Positions 35,501 to 46,739 are shown, counted from the first letter of the stretch. The stretch: 64,000 nucleotides of DNA from Carya illinoinensis (GCF_018687715.1 NC_056752.1:53662653-53726652); one strand, 5' to 3'. Notes: a model not told the origin generated them from the letters alone. Translations and numbers: made by a program.

Positions 35501-38391
35501 GTCCATCTTGTATACTCCCTATGTACATGTATAGCACTCTTTGATTATTAATAAAGTCTTGACTAATTTATCAGAAGGAAAAAACAAATTTAACTGATTT
35601 GACTTGCATGCATTGGGGATGAGTGGTTTTGTTACAGAATTAATAGTATTTTTTTGACTAATTACCAGCCAAAAGTTTTTTCTAATAACAAAAGTACTAA
35701 TTACATTTGTAATGGAAATTGGAATGATATTTCCTCCTATTTATTCATTATCTATGTTACGCCAAATGTTCTATGGATTCAAGTTTTTTAATGCTCCAAA
35801 CTCTTTTTTTTTTTTATTCTGGACCGAGAGAGTTATTTGTTTTGATTGCCTTTGGGTCCATATCAATTGGAATGATAATCTTTTGATTTGCCTTTTCTTC
35901 TGTCTTGGCCAACATAATATATATCAAGACACTATTACATGAAAGATGCCAATGTTTTCATTGCTGATCCGGGAAATACAAGGGCAATTCTTGCGGTTTC
36001 TGCCCTAGCAAGGGCAATGAAGGCGGAAAACAAGGTGGCAATTGTACGCTGTGTTTGGAGACATGGGCAGGGGAATGTCATCGTAGGAGTTCTGACACCC
36101 AATGTATCTGACAAGGACAATATTGTAGGTTTTACTACACATATTTTACTGGGTCCTTCTAAACTTGTTAATTTTTTCTATCTTTGCTCCTCATTCCTTT
36201 GATGGCTTTTGTTCCATATTAATTTTGCATGTAATTGCTGGGCAGCCTGATTCGTTTAACTTCAATGTGCTTCCCTTTGTTGAGGATGTTCGGGAATTTC
36301 AATTTCCCTCTTTCAACAATTTCCCAGCATCATGGCAGCCTAATGAACAGCAGCAGGAGGCTGCAGATGACTTGGTGAAGTTGCTTGATCTGGCACCATC
36401 TGGCAAAGAGGAAGTTCTGCAGCCCGAATTTACACCAAATCCTGTTCTTCAGGTACTCATTCATGCAATTTCACTATCCGCGTAATATTTGTTTGATATG
36501 GAGTGCAAATGAATGCATAGTCTGTGGCATGAAGTATTCTTATGGGTGGGGGGGTTATTGTTTGTAATGGACTAAATGTCCATGATCTTTTTTCGATTGT
36601 AAACTCTAATTAGGTTATTCTCATGTATATTCCCTGTGTACCTGGGCTTTGCCTACTTCTGTGAATAAAATTTCTTGATTACTTATAAGAGAAAGAAAGA
36701 CTTGAAAGGATATAGTAAAAAGAAAAAGTCAATGATGCTATTTCCTTGAATTCTATATATGTGCATAGAGCATGTCCAGTTTGTGCAGAGGAAATAATTG
36801 GATCTGCAAAAACTGGAAAGTTTGTGCCTTCTTGGATTACTTGAAACTACTCCAGGGGAGAGAATTTTCGTAGCAGTAAAAGGTTGTCGCACGATAATGA
36901 TTCTTGAACAGTTCTAAAAATACAATATTTCAAAAACTTAATAAGAGATGGACAAGGAAGTTTGTATCTGAGGCTTGGGCGCCACTTTAATATGCTTTGC
37001 TGGTTTTTAGCTTGTAACTAACTCATTGTGATTTATTGTCAGCGATTTTATCATCATCTTGATTTGAAATCGAAGCACCCAGATGCGGCCATACCTCCAC
37101 TTGATGAAACCCTCAAGAGGATAACGGAACCTGATCCAGAACTATTTTCTCTAAACAAGTCTGCTATTGATGCGTTTCGAAGGAGTTTTGAACTCAAAGA
37201 TAATCCAAAGGTCATTCTTGCTGATGCAGTTGCAAACTAATAAAATATGTTATGCTGTGAACTTTTGACATGGTCATTGAGATTATAAATTTTATTTGGC
37301 TCACAGCTGAAGAAATCAACTCGGAGAATTTTGCGAGAAAAAACTTCTGGATCAAACATGGGAGAGGGTTATGCAGACATTTCTGTTCAATCTCTCAATT
37401 CCATTGAAAATACGTCTGCAGTTAAGATTGAGAAAATTGGGGATTTGACCCCTGTTCAAGACTTTGAAACCTTGATGTCACGCAGAGATGGTCCAGAATG
37501 GATTGGTAAAGCAATCAAGGATATGAAAAACAAAATATTTGACTTGGTGGAGGATTCCTATGAAGGGGACAATTATCCTAAAGCACTGGAATGCCTAGTT
37601 GCCCTTCGGAAGGGTTGCATCCTTGAGCAGGTACATCCCCATCCCCCCTCACCACCAAAACCAAAAGGAAAAAAATCAAAATTCTTCCCCCAGTCTATTT
37701 GTGCTCCTACCCAACCAAATTTAATTCGAAGCTACAGTTTAGTTGTAGAATTTAATTTCTTTTGAATTGTCTTATTTGACCACCCATCATAAAATTTTGG
37801 TATGTGGGCTAATAAATTTTTTTGGCATATGTTAGCATAGGTAAACAATAGTGCAGTGATCTTTTCGGTTTAAATAACTTGACCTTTTCACTACTCATTG
37901 GTTTATTTATAGTCCCATATGTTCGTTTGGGATGGTTTTTCAAATAGGTGTTTGTTCCTTAATATACAAATTGCAAATGTTTAATGGTCCGAGCAAATTG
38001 GTGATCTCTTTTATCTTGACAACAATGGATAGACCAACTGCTTATTAGTTTTCCTTTTGTCTTTGGCAGGAACCAAAACAATTTAATGATTTCCTGCGCC
38101 ATCTTTGTAAATTCTGCCGGGAGAAGAACCTCAATAGTTTTTGTGAATTTCTTACATCCAAAGAACTCGCCCTAATCTCCAAGACAGAAGCCATAGACAG
38201 GTTTTGTATTACTGCGTCTCTTGTTCTATTCAAAATTTTTAGAACATACTTTGCATTCAATAAGTGTTCTTTTTGCATTCTCATTTAATTTGTCAGCGAG
38301 GTAATTTTTTTCCCCTTTTTCCTTAAGCAGTGAAGTTTGTGATGATGAAGCCAGGAGTTTTCTAGTCAAACCAGACACAAAAGTTGAGTGA
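32520..38391 (+). CDS. KU80: ATP-dependent DNA helicase 2 subunit KU80
   Basis: Exons 32520-32534, 33007-33099, 33211-33262, 33499-33630, 34091-34494, 35101-35387, 35929-36124, 36246-36452, 37043-37210, 37307-37630, 38070-38200, 38331-38391; 689 residues. KU80 pairs with KU70 to ring broken DNA ends in non-homologous end joining and to protect telomeres. The vWA domain starts at once ([12 protein letters not shown]) and runs to about 225. The Ku core barrel covers about 230-445 ([48 protein letters not shown]). Then come the Ku C-terminal arm (about 460-560) and a helical C-terminal domain ([28 protein letters not shown]). The animal DNA-PKcs-recruiting tail is absent, as in plants generally. 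The first exon encodes only five residues (MARNR). Frame is continuous through all twelve exons. Confidence 0.95.
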
Positions 38392-38639
38392 GGACTTGGG
38401 TGGAAAAATTCTCATTTCTTGTAGACTATTTGCCATGTTGATGCTAATCAAATTTACTATGAATGGGGATTTGCTGTAAATGTTCCTTAAATCTTCAATT
38501 TATTTTAGGATCTGCTTCAAGCATGGAAGGCTCAATGAAATCTCGATGAAAATGGATGATGATTTTTCTGTTCTCCCTTTTTTTTAAGAGGGGATGTTGT
38601 CCTCTATAAGTTTGTCTGCCTTATGAACCACCTCCTGAG

Positions 38640-38862
38640 GTTCGGTTTGGTAATAGATAATTTTGAGATAAGAATTTTAAGTTTTAATGAAATATTAAAA
38701 TATTATATTTTAATATTATTATTGTTTTGAAATTTGAAAAAGTTAAGAAAAAATTAAATTATTTATTATATTTTATATAGGAATTAAAGAAAATTATAAT
38801 GATGAAATGAGAATTTTGAATTTAAAATGAGAATTTTTATGTGCTAAACCGTACTGGAGAGT
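38640..38862. mobile_element. Family-A MITE downstream of KU80
   Basis: Ends GGTTCGGTTTGG and CTAAACCGTACTGG are inverted. The core GTTTTAATGAAATATTAAAA, AAATTTGAAAAAGTTAAG and TTTATTATATTTTATATAGG is in the 7.3 kb orientation. It begins 249 bases after the KU80 stop. Confidence 0.75.
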
Positions 38863-39153
38863 TTCTAGTTACTCTTGGGAGTCATGGTTACGTGGACTGA
38901 TCTAGTTTGGACACGGCCGCCCGATCAATCCAGCTAACCTTCATCTCACGTTGCCTTTCGTTTATTTCACTTTAGAAAGAAAGATAAGTTATGCTTTTTT
39001 CTCATATTTCAATCACACTTTCCTAATAAAGCTAGCCATTAACAATCTCTCCCGTTTCATCATTTTATTTTCCATAAACCTTTGCCCACGTCTCATTTTT
39101 TCATTTGCACAAGAGTGCTCTTTTTTCTTTTTTCTTGCTTTCCCCCTTTGTTT

Positions 39154-39441
39154 GAGACACTTGAGCATGAGAAAAAACTCAATGATTTCCAGTGATCTAA
39201 GGAGGCAGAGGCCAATTTTCAACTCAAGCAAAAGATGACAGAGGTGCTAATTTTGGCTCTTCCTGATTTTGAAAAGGTGTTTGAAGTAAATTGTGATGCA
39301 TCTGAGATTGGCATTGGTGATGTTTTGAGTCAGGAGGGGCGCCCAACAACTTTTTTAAGTGAGAAGCTGTTAGGATCAAAGAAGAATTACTCCACCTATA
39401 ATCTAGAGTTCTATGCCATAGTTCAGTCCCTAAAGCATTGA
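39154..39441 (+). pseudogene. Ty3/gypsy reverse transcriptase-RNase H fragment
   Basis: A plus-strand frame gives the RNase H start typical of Ty3 polyproteins: ALPDFEKVFEVNCDASEIG, VLSQEGRPTTFLSEKLLGSK and NYSTYNLEFYAIVQSLKH. The readable frame is bounded by two TGA codons (39193-39195 and 39439-39441), both where the family has tryptophan. No LTR, integrase or flanking pol sequence was found, so this is an isolated relic. Confidence 0.8.
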
Positions 39442-39716
39442 AGTCACCACCTAACACATAACATAATAGTCCACTTAAAAATAAGTTTTTGACAAAATTT
39501 AAGACAATTATGTCTGATTATGCACCAATCATCTGAGACCCAAAACTACACAGGATTAACGAGACTTTTTTCCCCCTTCAACTATTAGCTTGCAGCTCGC
39601 ACCACCTTTAGCCACCAATTTCCTAAGGTAGCCCCGTCGTTTTAGCAAAATAAGATATGATCAAAGTAATAAACGAGGGGACAATGCTCAGGACCACAAG
39701 CGATGAGGCGGATTAA

Positions 39717-42700
39717 TCAGTAGACTTTGACCAATTCGATATCATACACCAGCCATGAGTCTGGTGGTACATTCTCCCCGCGTCCTGTACTCCCAAAACT
39801 GCAACACAAGCACAGCATATTAAGCATGGCGCTGAACACTCAAACAAAGAAGCAGAAACAAAATGTTCTGCCAATAATCGGTCAAAGAATTTGATCACGT
39901 ACCCCAATGATGGTGGGATTGTAAGTCTTCTTTTCTCACCCACCCGCATGCCTAAGAATCATGCACATACGTCAGCCAAAGAACAAAAGTAAATAGCTTT
40001 CAGAATAGCAATTAAAGTTCAGCGGGGGTAAAAACATCTCAAAGTCATTACCATCAAGACCAACATCCCAACCCTCTATAACTTTTCCCACACCTGCAAG
40101 AGGCCACATAATATATATGTTATACCACGTAACAAAACTAACGAATATCTGAGTAAACCAGCAATCTATATCATATAATAGGTAGTACCTATCCGAAACT
40201 TATAGGGAGCACACCCTACATTTGAGTCAAATGATTCTCCATTCTTTTTCAACTTGCCGTTGTAGTTGATACTAACCTGAATCCAGACAAATGATATCAA
40301 TCAGCATTTTCTAGAACACACTTCTTTCAATTACTAATGCAGAACAAGATGACAATATTCTTTTTGTCAATTCACCTTTCAGCCAACCCAGAAAAAGAAT
40401 TCAAATTGCTCTTTCTGTTCATTACTTGGGATGACAAACTACATGCAGCATGGCACATTTAATTATCATTACTACTTAAATATGGATTCGAAGGAACTCA
40501 CCCTTTTCCCTGAAGCAGCAACTTTGCTGTCTGGTTTCCCCATTTCTAGCACCTCAATAATTAATCCGTTAGACAAGGTCCAAATTTGAGAAGACTTGTC
40601 ACTCATTTTCTTGTCCTCAATCTTGTCCATTGGCATATTCATATTCACAGCTTCCTCTTTCTCCTGGGTTTTACTCTTCTTCTTCTTCTTCTTCTTCTTC
40701 TTAATATTCTTGCCCTCAGAGTGATTGTCATCAGCAAATTCATGGGCACCACTCTCAAAACACCTGTATAATATGTAAGAATGATAGAAAAGGAAATCAA
40801 ATGGCTAATAGATAGTAGCTTGAGTGCCATTCATCTTGACCTGCCTAGATGAACAATAAAATTGCCCAAGTAATGGACTTAAAAGAAAATCAGTAAATGT
40901 GCTTTTTCCTAAGAAAATAAATAAAGATGTTCTTCGTAATTAAAAGGTTCGGTTGGCCCTCAAGAATTCTTATCTCAAACTCAAAATCCTCATCTCATCA
41001 TTACAACTTTCCCAAATCCCCATACAAAATATAATAAATAATTCAACTTTTTCTTAACTTTTTCAAATCCCAAAACAATAATAATATTAAAATATAATAT
41101 TTTAATATTCATCTTAAAACTCAAAATTCTCATCTCAAAATTCTCACTTACCGATTAAAACTGGTTGCAATTTTTATATTTCTCTCACTAGTCTCTTGAA
41201 GTTGGGTTAAATTGGGTTGGGGGAGAGTTCATAGTTCGTGTGACTTCCATGAGTGTGTTTCTGTGCCTTAATTGAATACTTTACTGGACTCTCTTGTATT
41301 TGGATTGGGTTGGGTTGGGGTGGGGGAGGGAGCAAAGTTCATGCAACTTCCTTGTTATGCATTTGTAGAATTGAAGCTCAAAAGTATACCGACTTGAGAT
41401 TGTCTGGATGCTGATTTTGTTCTTCCATAGGCAAATCACAGACAATGTCATCAGCCTTTGGTTCATTTTGCTGAGCTCCATCTTCTCTGAGAACATTGTC
41501 ATCCTTACTGTCAGCTTTAGAAATCTTTGTATTGCTTGCCTGTTGTTTACATTTCTTCTTAGGCTTTTCACCAACTTCAGAGCCAACTTCTGTGAATGGC
41601 AGTGATAGATTTTCTGGCAGTTCAGCTTCCCTGCTCAAGAAAATAAAAACAACGAAGGACAAATTGAAATCTCAGTAAACCCTCTCAATAGGAGGAATGT
41701 TAACCCATGCTTGGATGCCTGAATACAAGTCTGTTATATATTTAAAGCACGGATCACAGAAGTACTCACTGATCATTGGCCTCATCCCTCAAAGGGAAAT
41801 CGTGGAGCCTGTAGTCAGTGTTTGACTCAATTTTCTGGGTTTTATCCTCTTCAACATTGCTATGCTTACTTTCAGCTTCATCATTCTTCCCCTCCTTTGG
41901 CCATTCTTTCTTCTTCTTCTTTGGCCTCCCACCATCTTCAGAGGAAGGCAGCAAAACTGTATCCATCACTTCAGCTGCCCTGCATGAGTAGGTTAGAACA
42001 ATTACAAAACCTTTGATTTTTGTTGTGTATTTAATGTGTATGAGCATGTCTGATACTCAAAGCAGAGATCACAAAATTACTGACTTGCCCTTGGCTTCCT
42101 TCCAACCTTGTCCATCTTTCACAGCCAGATCATGTCCAATATTATCAGCCCTTGCCTCATCTTTCAAGGTTAAAACCTTGTTTAGAATATAACTACAGTT
42201 ATCACTATCGTCTTTGAGGGGTTTCTCCTCCTTAGACCGATCTTTTCTTTTCTTCTTTGGCTTAATACCATTTTCAGGGCCCCCTTCAGAGGACGGCATG
42301 CAATTGATCGGCATGTCAGATTGCCTGCACAAAGCATTCCAAACAAGATGGCCACTCTGTTTAATGTTGTTTGCCATAAACATATATGGCAAAGGAATGA
42401 AAGAAACTTTATCTTTTATTCACACATTTGAGAACATTCATATAATGGTTTTAGTACAACAAATATATATACCTTTTTGTACAAACCAGTCAAGCTCTTA
42501 AAGAACTTAAATTGACATGGCTAGTTATTTAGAACTTACCTCTTTGGCAGGCCATCCACAAGACCATCAGCTTTTCTTTTTGGTTCAATGACAGGATTAA
42601 AATCATCTTCTGTCTTTTTGTAACTGATTTCACCTGTTCTCTGGCTGGCTCTGCCTGCTACTTCCTCTGTTGTTTTCTTTGTGGGGGTTTTGGTCTTGCC

Positions 42701-44522
42701 CTCTATAAAAGCATCGAGAGCTTCTCTTTTTGTTTGAATAGTGTAATTTCCATCATCTTCCATCTCCTTGACACTAGTTTCACCTGTTCCTTTGTCAGTT
42801 TTGACTTCTACTTCCTCTGTTGATTTTTCTATAATACTTTTTTGCTGACCATCTACAACATTGTCAGATTTTCTCTTTGATTCACTAACATAATTTCCTT
42901 CATCTTCTGTATTCTTCTTACTAGTTTCACTCATTTCCTTGTCATCTCTATCTACTTCCTCTTTCATTTTTTTTGCAGTGGTTTTACTCTTGAAGATAGA
43001 TGAAATCGGGATGCTATCTTCATCTTCACTTTCAAACTCCGGCTCACCACTACGACCATTTACAATATTTTTTTCTTGAGAGCATCCCTCCTCTTCAGAC
43101 TCGCTCATTTGGTACCTCTTCCTAAGCCGTCTTCTGCTGCCCTTGCCATGCTTAGGCCTCTCACTATCCAACATCTCAACTGAAACTACTGAAATCAGAA
43201 CCAACAAAAAACATGCAAGCAAACATTCAGACACATCTTCCCACCCAAGTTATCCATACAAAATGGAATAAAAGGATCTAGAGCTAACATCACAGGCTAC
43301 ATTTTAGCATCCTATATGGAATATTTACGAGGCAAGTGATTAAAAAAGATACCTCCACCATCGGAAATGAGAGAAGGGGGGTAGACTTCTGTATCATCGT
43401 CGTCAATAAAACTATCTTCATAATCATCTTCATCACTATCCTCAGACCTCTCTGTTTCTGTGTCAACAATATCTTCCCCACAAGGTTCTCTGGTCATTAC
43501 AGTAAAGGAAAAATAAATAAACCCTTGGAGGGAAAATATCCAAAACAAAGGGTGAGTATTAATTTTTTTTTATTGGCACGGGTGTTCAGGAACAGCGTCC
43601 CGACTAATCTCAGGTGCACAGCACCTCGACAAAGCGTGAGTATTAATCTAAAACAAAAGGTCACCATATGCAATATATTTACTGGGCACAGTTAGATAAA
43701 TATTACTTACAAAGGAAAACAAACAATTAGATGGATGTTTCCATATCGACGGATTTCTACAGAAACCGATAATTCCATATGTTCCACTTTCCTATTTTCC
43801 CAGCAACTAAATAGATAATAGGCGCATAGACCGCTTACCTAAGAACATCAAACTGTTAAAAAAACTCAAGCCATAAACAATCTCCAGAGTCCAAAGTTCA
43901 AATCGAGAAAAGGATACGAATCGTGCTGGCCACCACGCATATAGAAACCAGTGAGGAAGACGCTCCGAGGACCAAGAACCGAGAAGACAACATCTTCGGC
44001 CTCTTCAAATTCCAGATTCAGTTGCACCGATTCAGCACTCACAGGATACAAAGCGCAAAGATACACAGGACTCCTGTTTCCTACATTACACTGAAGTACG
44101 CTTTTGGCAGTGGCAGTGCCAAGCGCCAGAGTAGCCTGAGAAAACCAACAAACCGATCATTAACCAATATGGTAAATCTGTTCTTTCCGGAACGAATCGT
44201 ATCTAATCGGAATAATTCTTTAAAAACCGCAATTTGTTTACAATAGCTCATGCCTCAGAATACAATCACGAATTACGAAGATTTAGAGAGAGTGTGACAA
44301 TCTCTGCTGGAAATGCGTACCATTGATATATGAAGCCGTCCTTTCAACTCTTCAAATTGATGAGTGAAAGGCTTCCCAGGTTTTACTTCGATTCCTGAAA
44401 AATTAACGCATGTGGATTTAGGAAAAGATTAATTTTCCAGCATACAATCAGCACAACTCCTCAAATTGGTTTTTTTTTTTTTAGGTTGGGGAGAGATAGG
44501 GGAACTTACCCCAGAAAGCCAT
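39717..44522 (-). CDS. FKBP43: Nucleoplasmin-like/FKBP-type prolyl isomerase, FKBP43-like
   Basis: Minus-strand exons 44522-44510, 44394-44321, 44135-43918, 43489-43353, 43179-42540, 42324-42085, 41979-41770, 41630-41394, 40763-40502, 40276-40189, 40093-40052, 39951-39903, 39798-39717; 763 residues. It is a nuclear histone-chaperone type immunophilin. Residues 1-103 form the nucleoplasmin-like domain ([40 protein letters not shown]). Then come an acidic tract (exon 4), a long charged region with Lys clusters (exons 5-9) and the C-terminal FKBP domain (about 650-763). Active-site residues kept are Tyr of INYNG, FD of SFDS, and VIEGW; the usual Tyr of GYG is Phe (SLGFGS) and the VFD Phe is Tyr (VYD). 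It is longer than Arabidopsis FKBP43 (~500) because exons 5-8 are expanded. The exon 8 donor is uncertain: AA|GTCGGT keeps the frame; TCG|GTATAC would need an acceptor 10 bases later. Confidence 0.9.
40675..40701 (-). repeat. (AAG)n triplet repeat coding poly-Lys in FKBP43 exon 9
   Basis: About nine TTC units on the plus strand encode KKKKKKKK on the gene strand, following NI and preceding SKTQEK. It is likely to be length-variable and to serve as a nuclear localisation or nucleic-acid-binding cluster. Confidence 0.8.
40946..41163. mobile_element. Family-A MITE in FKBP43 intron 8
   Basis: Reads in reverse of the 7.3 kb copy: TCATCATTACAACTTTCCC, AAATATAATAAATAATTCAA, TTTTTCAAATCCCAAAACAA. 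Ends AAGGTTCGGTTGGCC and CCGATTAAAACTGG. A further direct duplication of CTCAAAATTCTCATCTC lies at its right end. Confidence 0.75.
43564..43628 (-). mobile_element. 5'-truncated SINE in FKBP43 intron 3
   Basis: Read on the minus strand it ends GATTAGTCGGGACGCTGTTC, then CTGAACACCCGTGCC and an A run: the 3' end of the SINE family seen at 6.5 and 25.2 kb. It is flanked by a 19 bp duplication, 43545-43563 and 43629-43647, differing at one base (ACAAAG[G/C]GTGAGTATTAAT). Only 65 bases of the element are present. Confidence 0.82.
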
Positions 44523-44847
44523 TTTTTAGGACAGAATCAAAGGCCGACCAGTCACCAGAGGCGTATCCTCGGATATCAATCGATGTGTTTATTTCTCGCT
44601 TCGTCTCTTAAACCCTAGAAGAACCACAGCTAAGCCCTTTATTTCACATCTGTTATATAGGCTCTTTTTCTAGAGGCATGGATGGGTATCTCTAGAACCC
44701 AACCCAACGGTGCTATGTTGCATTGTTACTTTGGGGACCCACATGGGCCGTTGTGCTGTGCTGTGCTGATGTGCAGCCCCTTATGGGAATTACGCGAAGG
44801 CAAAATGCAGGAAAGGCGGCAGCGCGGGACTGTCAGGGCATGGTGGT

Positions 44848-45040
44848 AGGTCAAAAATCTCATCTTAAATTTAAAATTTTTATTTTATTATTATAATTTT
44901 TTAAAATTTTTATATAAAATATAATAAACAATTTAATTTTTTTAAATTTTAATATAACTTTTTCAAATTTTAAAATAATCATAACACTAAAAATTAATAT
45001 TTTAAACTTTTATCTTAACTTAAAATTCTCACATCTACCT
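44848..45040. mobile_element. Family-A MITE
   Basis: Reverse orientation: ATTATTATAATTTTTTAAA, AAATATAATAAACAATTTAA, TAATATTTTAAACTTTTATC. Ends are weak. Confidence 0.6.
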
Positions 45041-45292
45041 CTAGACTTCTCCTTAAATTTATATTTTACTTTGATCAATAGTTTTACATTTTCAAAGCTG
45101 GGATTTTGAAAATTAAATAATAATAATATATGAATAAATAGTTTATAAATAATAATAAAGTATGAATAAATTTCTAAGAACAATTTTTACAAACAAATCC
45201 TATTTTGCCGGATCACCATAGTTAATTGGTAAACTTTTAAAAGAAAAAACCTGTAGCTCTTCTGTATCACTTATCCAACAATTTAGATCACG

Positions 45293-45478
45293 TTTGGATT
45301 TAGAGTTAATCTCAACTTATTTTATTTCATCACATCTAATAATTATAATTTTTTTAAATTTCTACACAAAATAGAATAAAAAATTCAATATTTTCAAATT
45401 TTAAAATAATAATAATATGAAAAATAATATTTTATTAATATTTTATTCAACTTTTATCTCAATTCATCTTATTTCAAA
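45293..45478. mobile_element. Family-A MITE
   Basis: Starts CGTTTGGATTTAGAGTTAATC. The core TAATAATTATAATTTTTTTA and ATTCAATATTTTCAAATTTT is in reverse orientation, with TAATATTTTATTCAACTTTT near the end. Confidence 0.65.
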
Positions 45479-46162
45479 GCATTGACAATTATTTCATCAA
45501 AGTCATCTTCAAATTTTGATAAAAGGTACATATTTTTCATAAATTCAAAATCTCCCTAATCATAACCTCGCATTAAATTAGTCAAAATAATAATATTTTT
45601 AATTTTTTTCATATTATTATTATTTTTTATTTCAGAAACCTCTTCAAAACAGGGACCTTCAAACCCACTCTTACAGAGTAAACTTTTAGTCCCATGTACC
45701 ACACTCTCAAAAATTTTCGCACACAAAATTGGGTAAATTGCTGACTTTTCACCAAGGGTGTAGTATCAAAAAATTGTTTACACCCATGAGGTATTGAATC
45801 TTGAACTTTGAAGAAAGTGATACTTTAAAATCAAGAACTTCACCACTTGGATCAATCCCTTAAAATAAAGAAACTAAAATTTGATATTTCTTTTTTCAAA
45901 TTTTACAATTAAACTAACCATATGTTAATTAATAATTTAATTTGATACTAAAATTATTGTTCTCAACTAATTTTTTTGATACTTAAATCATTGTTTCTCA
46001 ACCAATTGTTTTGAATAAAATATTACCTTTGAAGATGAATAATAGATCTTTAAATATGAAAAAGTATTTACATTTTAACATTTCTTTAACTCACTATCCA
46101 CCTTATTTTGCATTTTATTTGTTCATATCCCATTCTTATTTATTTCGTAGCATCATCGAATT

Positions 46163-46285
46163 CTTTAATAATTCTATCATTTCTCTGTATTCTTACTCTT
46201 AAAAGTCCTTTACCCGACATGCTCTAAAATTCTATCATTTCTCTATATTCTTATTCTAAAAAGTCCTTTACCCGACATGCTCTAA
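46163..46285. repeat. Tandem duplication of about 64 bp
   Basis: AATTCTATCATTTCTCTGTA, then TTCTTACTCTTAAAAGTCC and TTTACCCGACATGCTCTAA occur twice in succession with three or four differences. Confidence 0.75.
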
Positions 46286-46443
46286 CTCGATCACCAATTT
46301 TTTTTCGTTAATTAATTACAGACAACCGTGGCTGCCACTAGCTTAGAGATATCTTTTGGGACGAAAAGAATTCCGAACTAAGAATTCCTGGTGAAACAAC
46401 GGCTAAGACAGACCCACGCAAGCTAGTCCAACATGAATATCAT

Positions 46444-46457
46444 TTAAACTAGAATTG
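46444..46457 (-). terminator. U2 snRNA 3' box
   Basis: On the gene strand the sequence reads CAATTCTAGTTTAA, matching the plant snRNA 3'-end signal CA(N)3-10AGTNNAA, immediately after the U2 body. Confidence 0.8.
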
Positions 46458-46458
46458 G

Positions 46459-46654
46459 GTGGGGTGCGCCAGGCCCGTGCAATAGTGCAACGCATGGGCG
46501 ACGCTCGAAATCCCCGGTAGCAAGCTACCGTAATGGGCTTTCCCCCTAAAAAAATTAATTTAATATCGTGTGACCCGATGGGCCACGTATCAGATATTAA
46601 ACTGATAAGAACAGATACTACACTTGATCTTAGCCAAAAGGCCGAGAAAGGTAT
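46459..46654 (-). ncRNA. U2: U2 spliceosomal snRNA
   Basis: On the minus strand it starts ATACCTTTCTCGGCCTTTTG at 46654. Conserved elements follow in order: stem I, the branch-point-pairing GTGTAGTATCTGTTCTTATC, the stem IIa/IIb region CAGTTTAATATCTGATACG, a T-rich Sm site AATTTTTTTAG, and the stem III/IV region with CATGCGTTGCACTATTGCAC. Length of about 196 nt matches plant U2. It pairs with the intron branch site in the spliceosome. An intact upstream element, TATA box and 3' box indicate a working Pol II gene. Confidence 0.96.
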
Positions 46655-46680
46655 GAATTGCCTTGCCCACCCATTCGGCT

Positions 46681-46731
46681 TTTATAACCCTGCCTTCACG
46701 TTCGGTCTCTCCCATTCTCTCAGTGTGGGAC
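46681..46731 (-). promoter_or_regulatory. U2 promoter: USE and TATA box
   Basis: On the gene strand TATAAA (46686-46681) lies about 30 bases before the start and GTCCCACACTG (46731-46721) about 70 before. The latter matches the plant USE RTCCCACATCG at nine of eleven bases. The 34-base USE-TATA gap is the spacing established for Pol II rather than Pol III snRNA genes. Confidence 0.85.
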
Positions 46732-46739
46732 GATGGACA

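Larger units (their letters stand above)
38392..39716. other. Convergent spacer between KU80 and FKBP43
   Basis: Contains a family-A MITE (38640-38862) and a Ty3-type RNase H fragment (39154-39441), plus UTR-like sequence on both sides. No intact gene. Confidence 0.55.
44523..46443. other. FKBP43 upstream region and repeat-rich spacer
   Basis: An AAACCCTAG (telo-box-like) motif sits at about 44610. Family-A MITE copies follow at 44848-45040 and 45293-45478. From 45.5 to 46.3 kb it is AT-rich; TTCTATCATTTCTCT...CCGACATGCTCTAA is repeated in tandem around 46163-46285. No gene. Confidence 0.5.
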
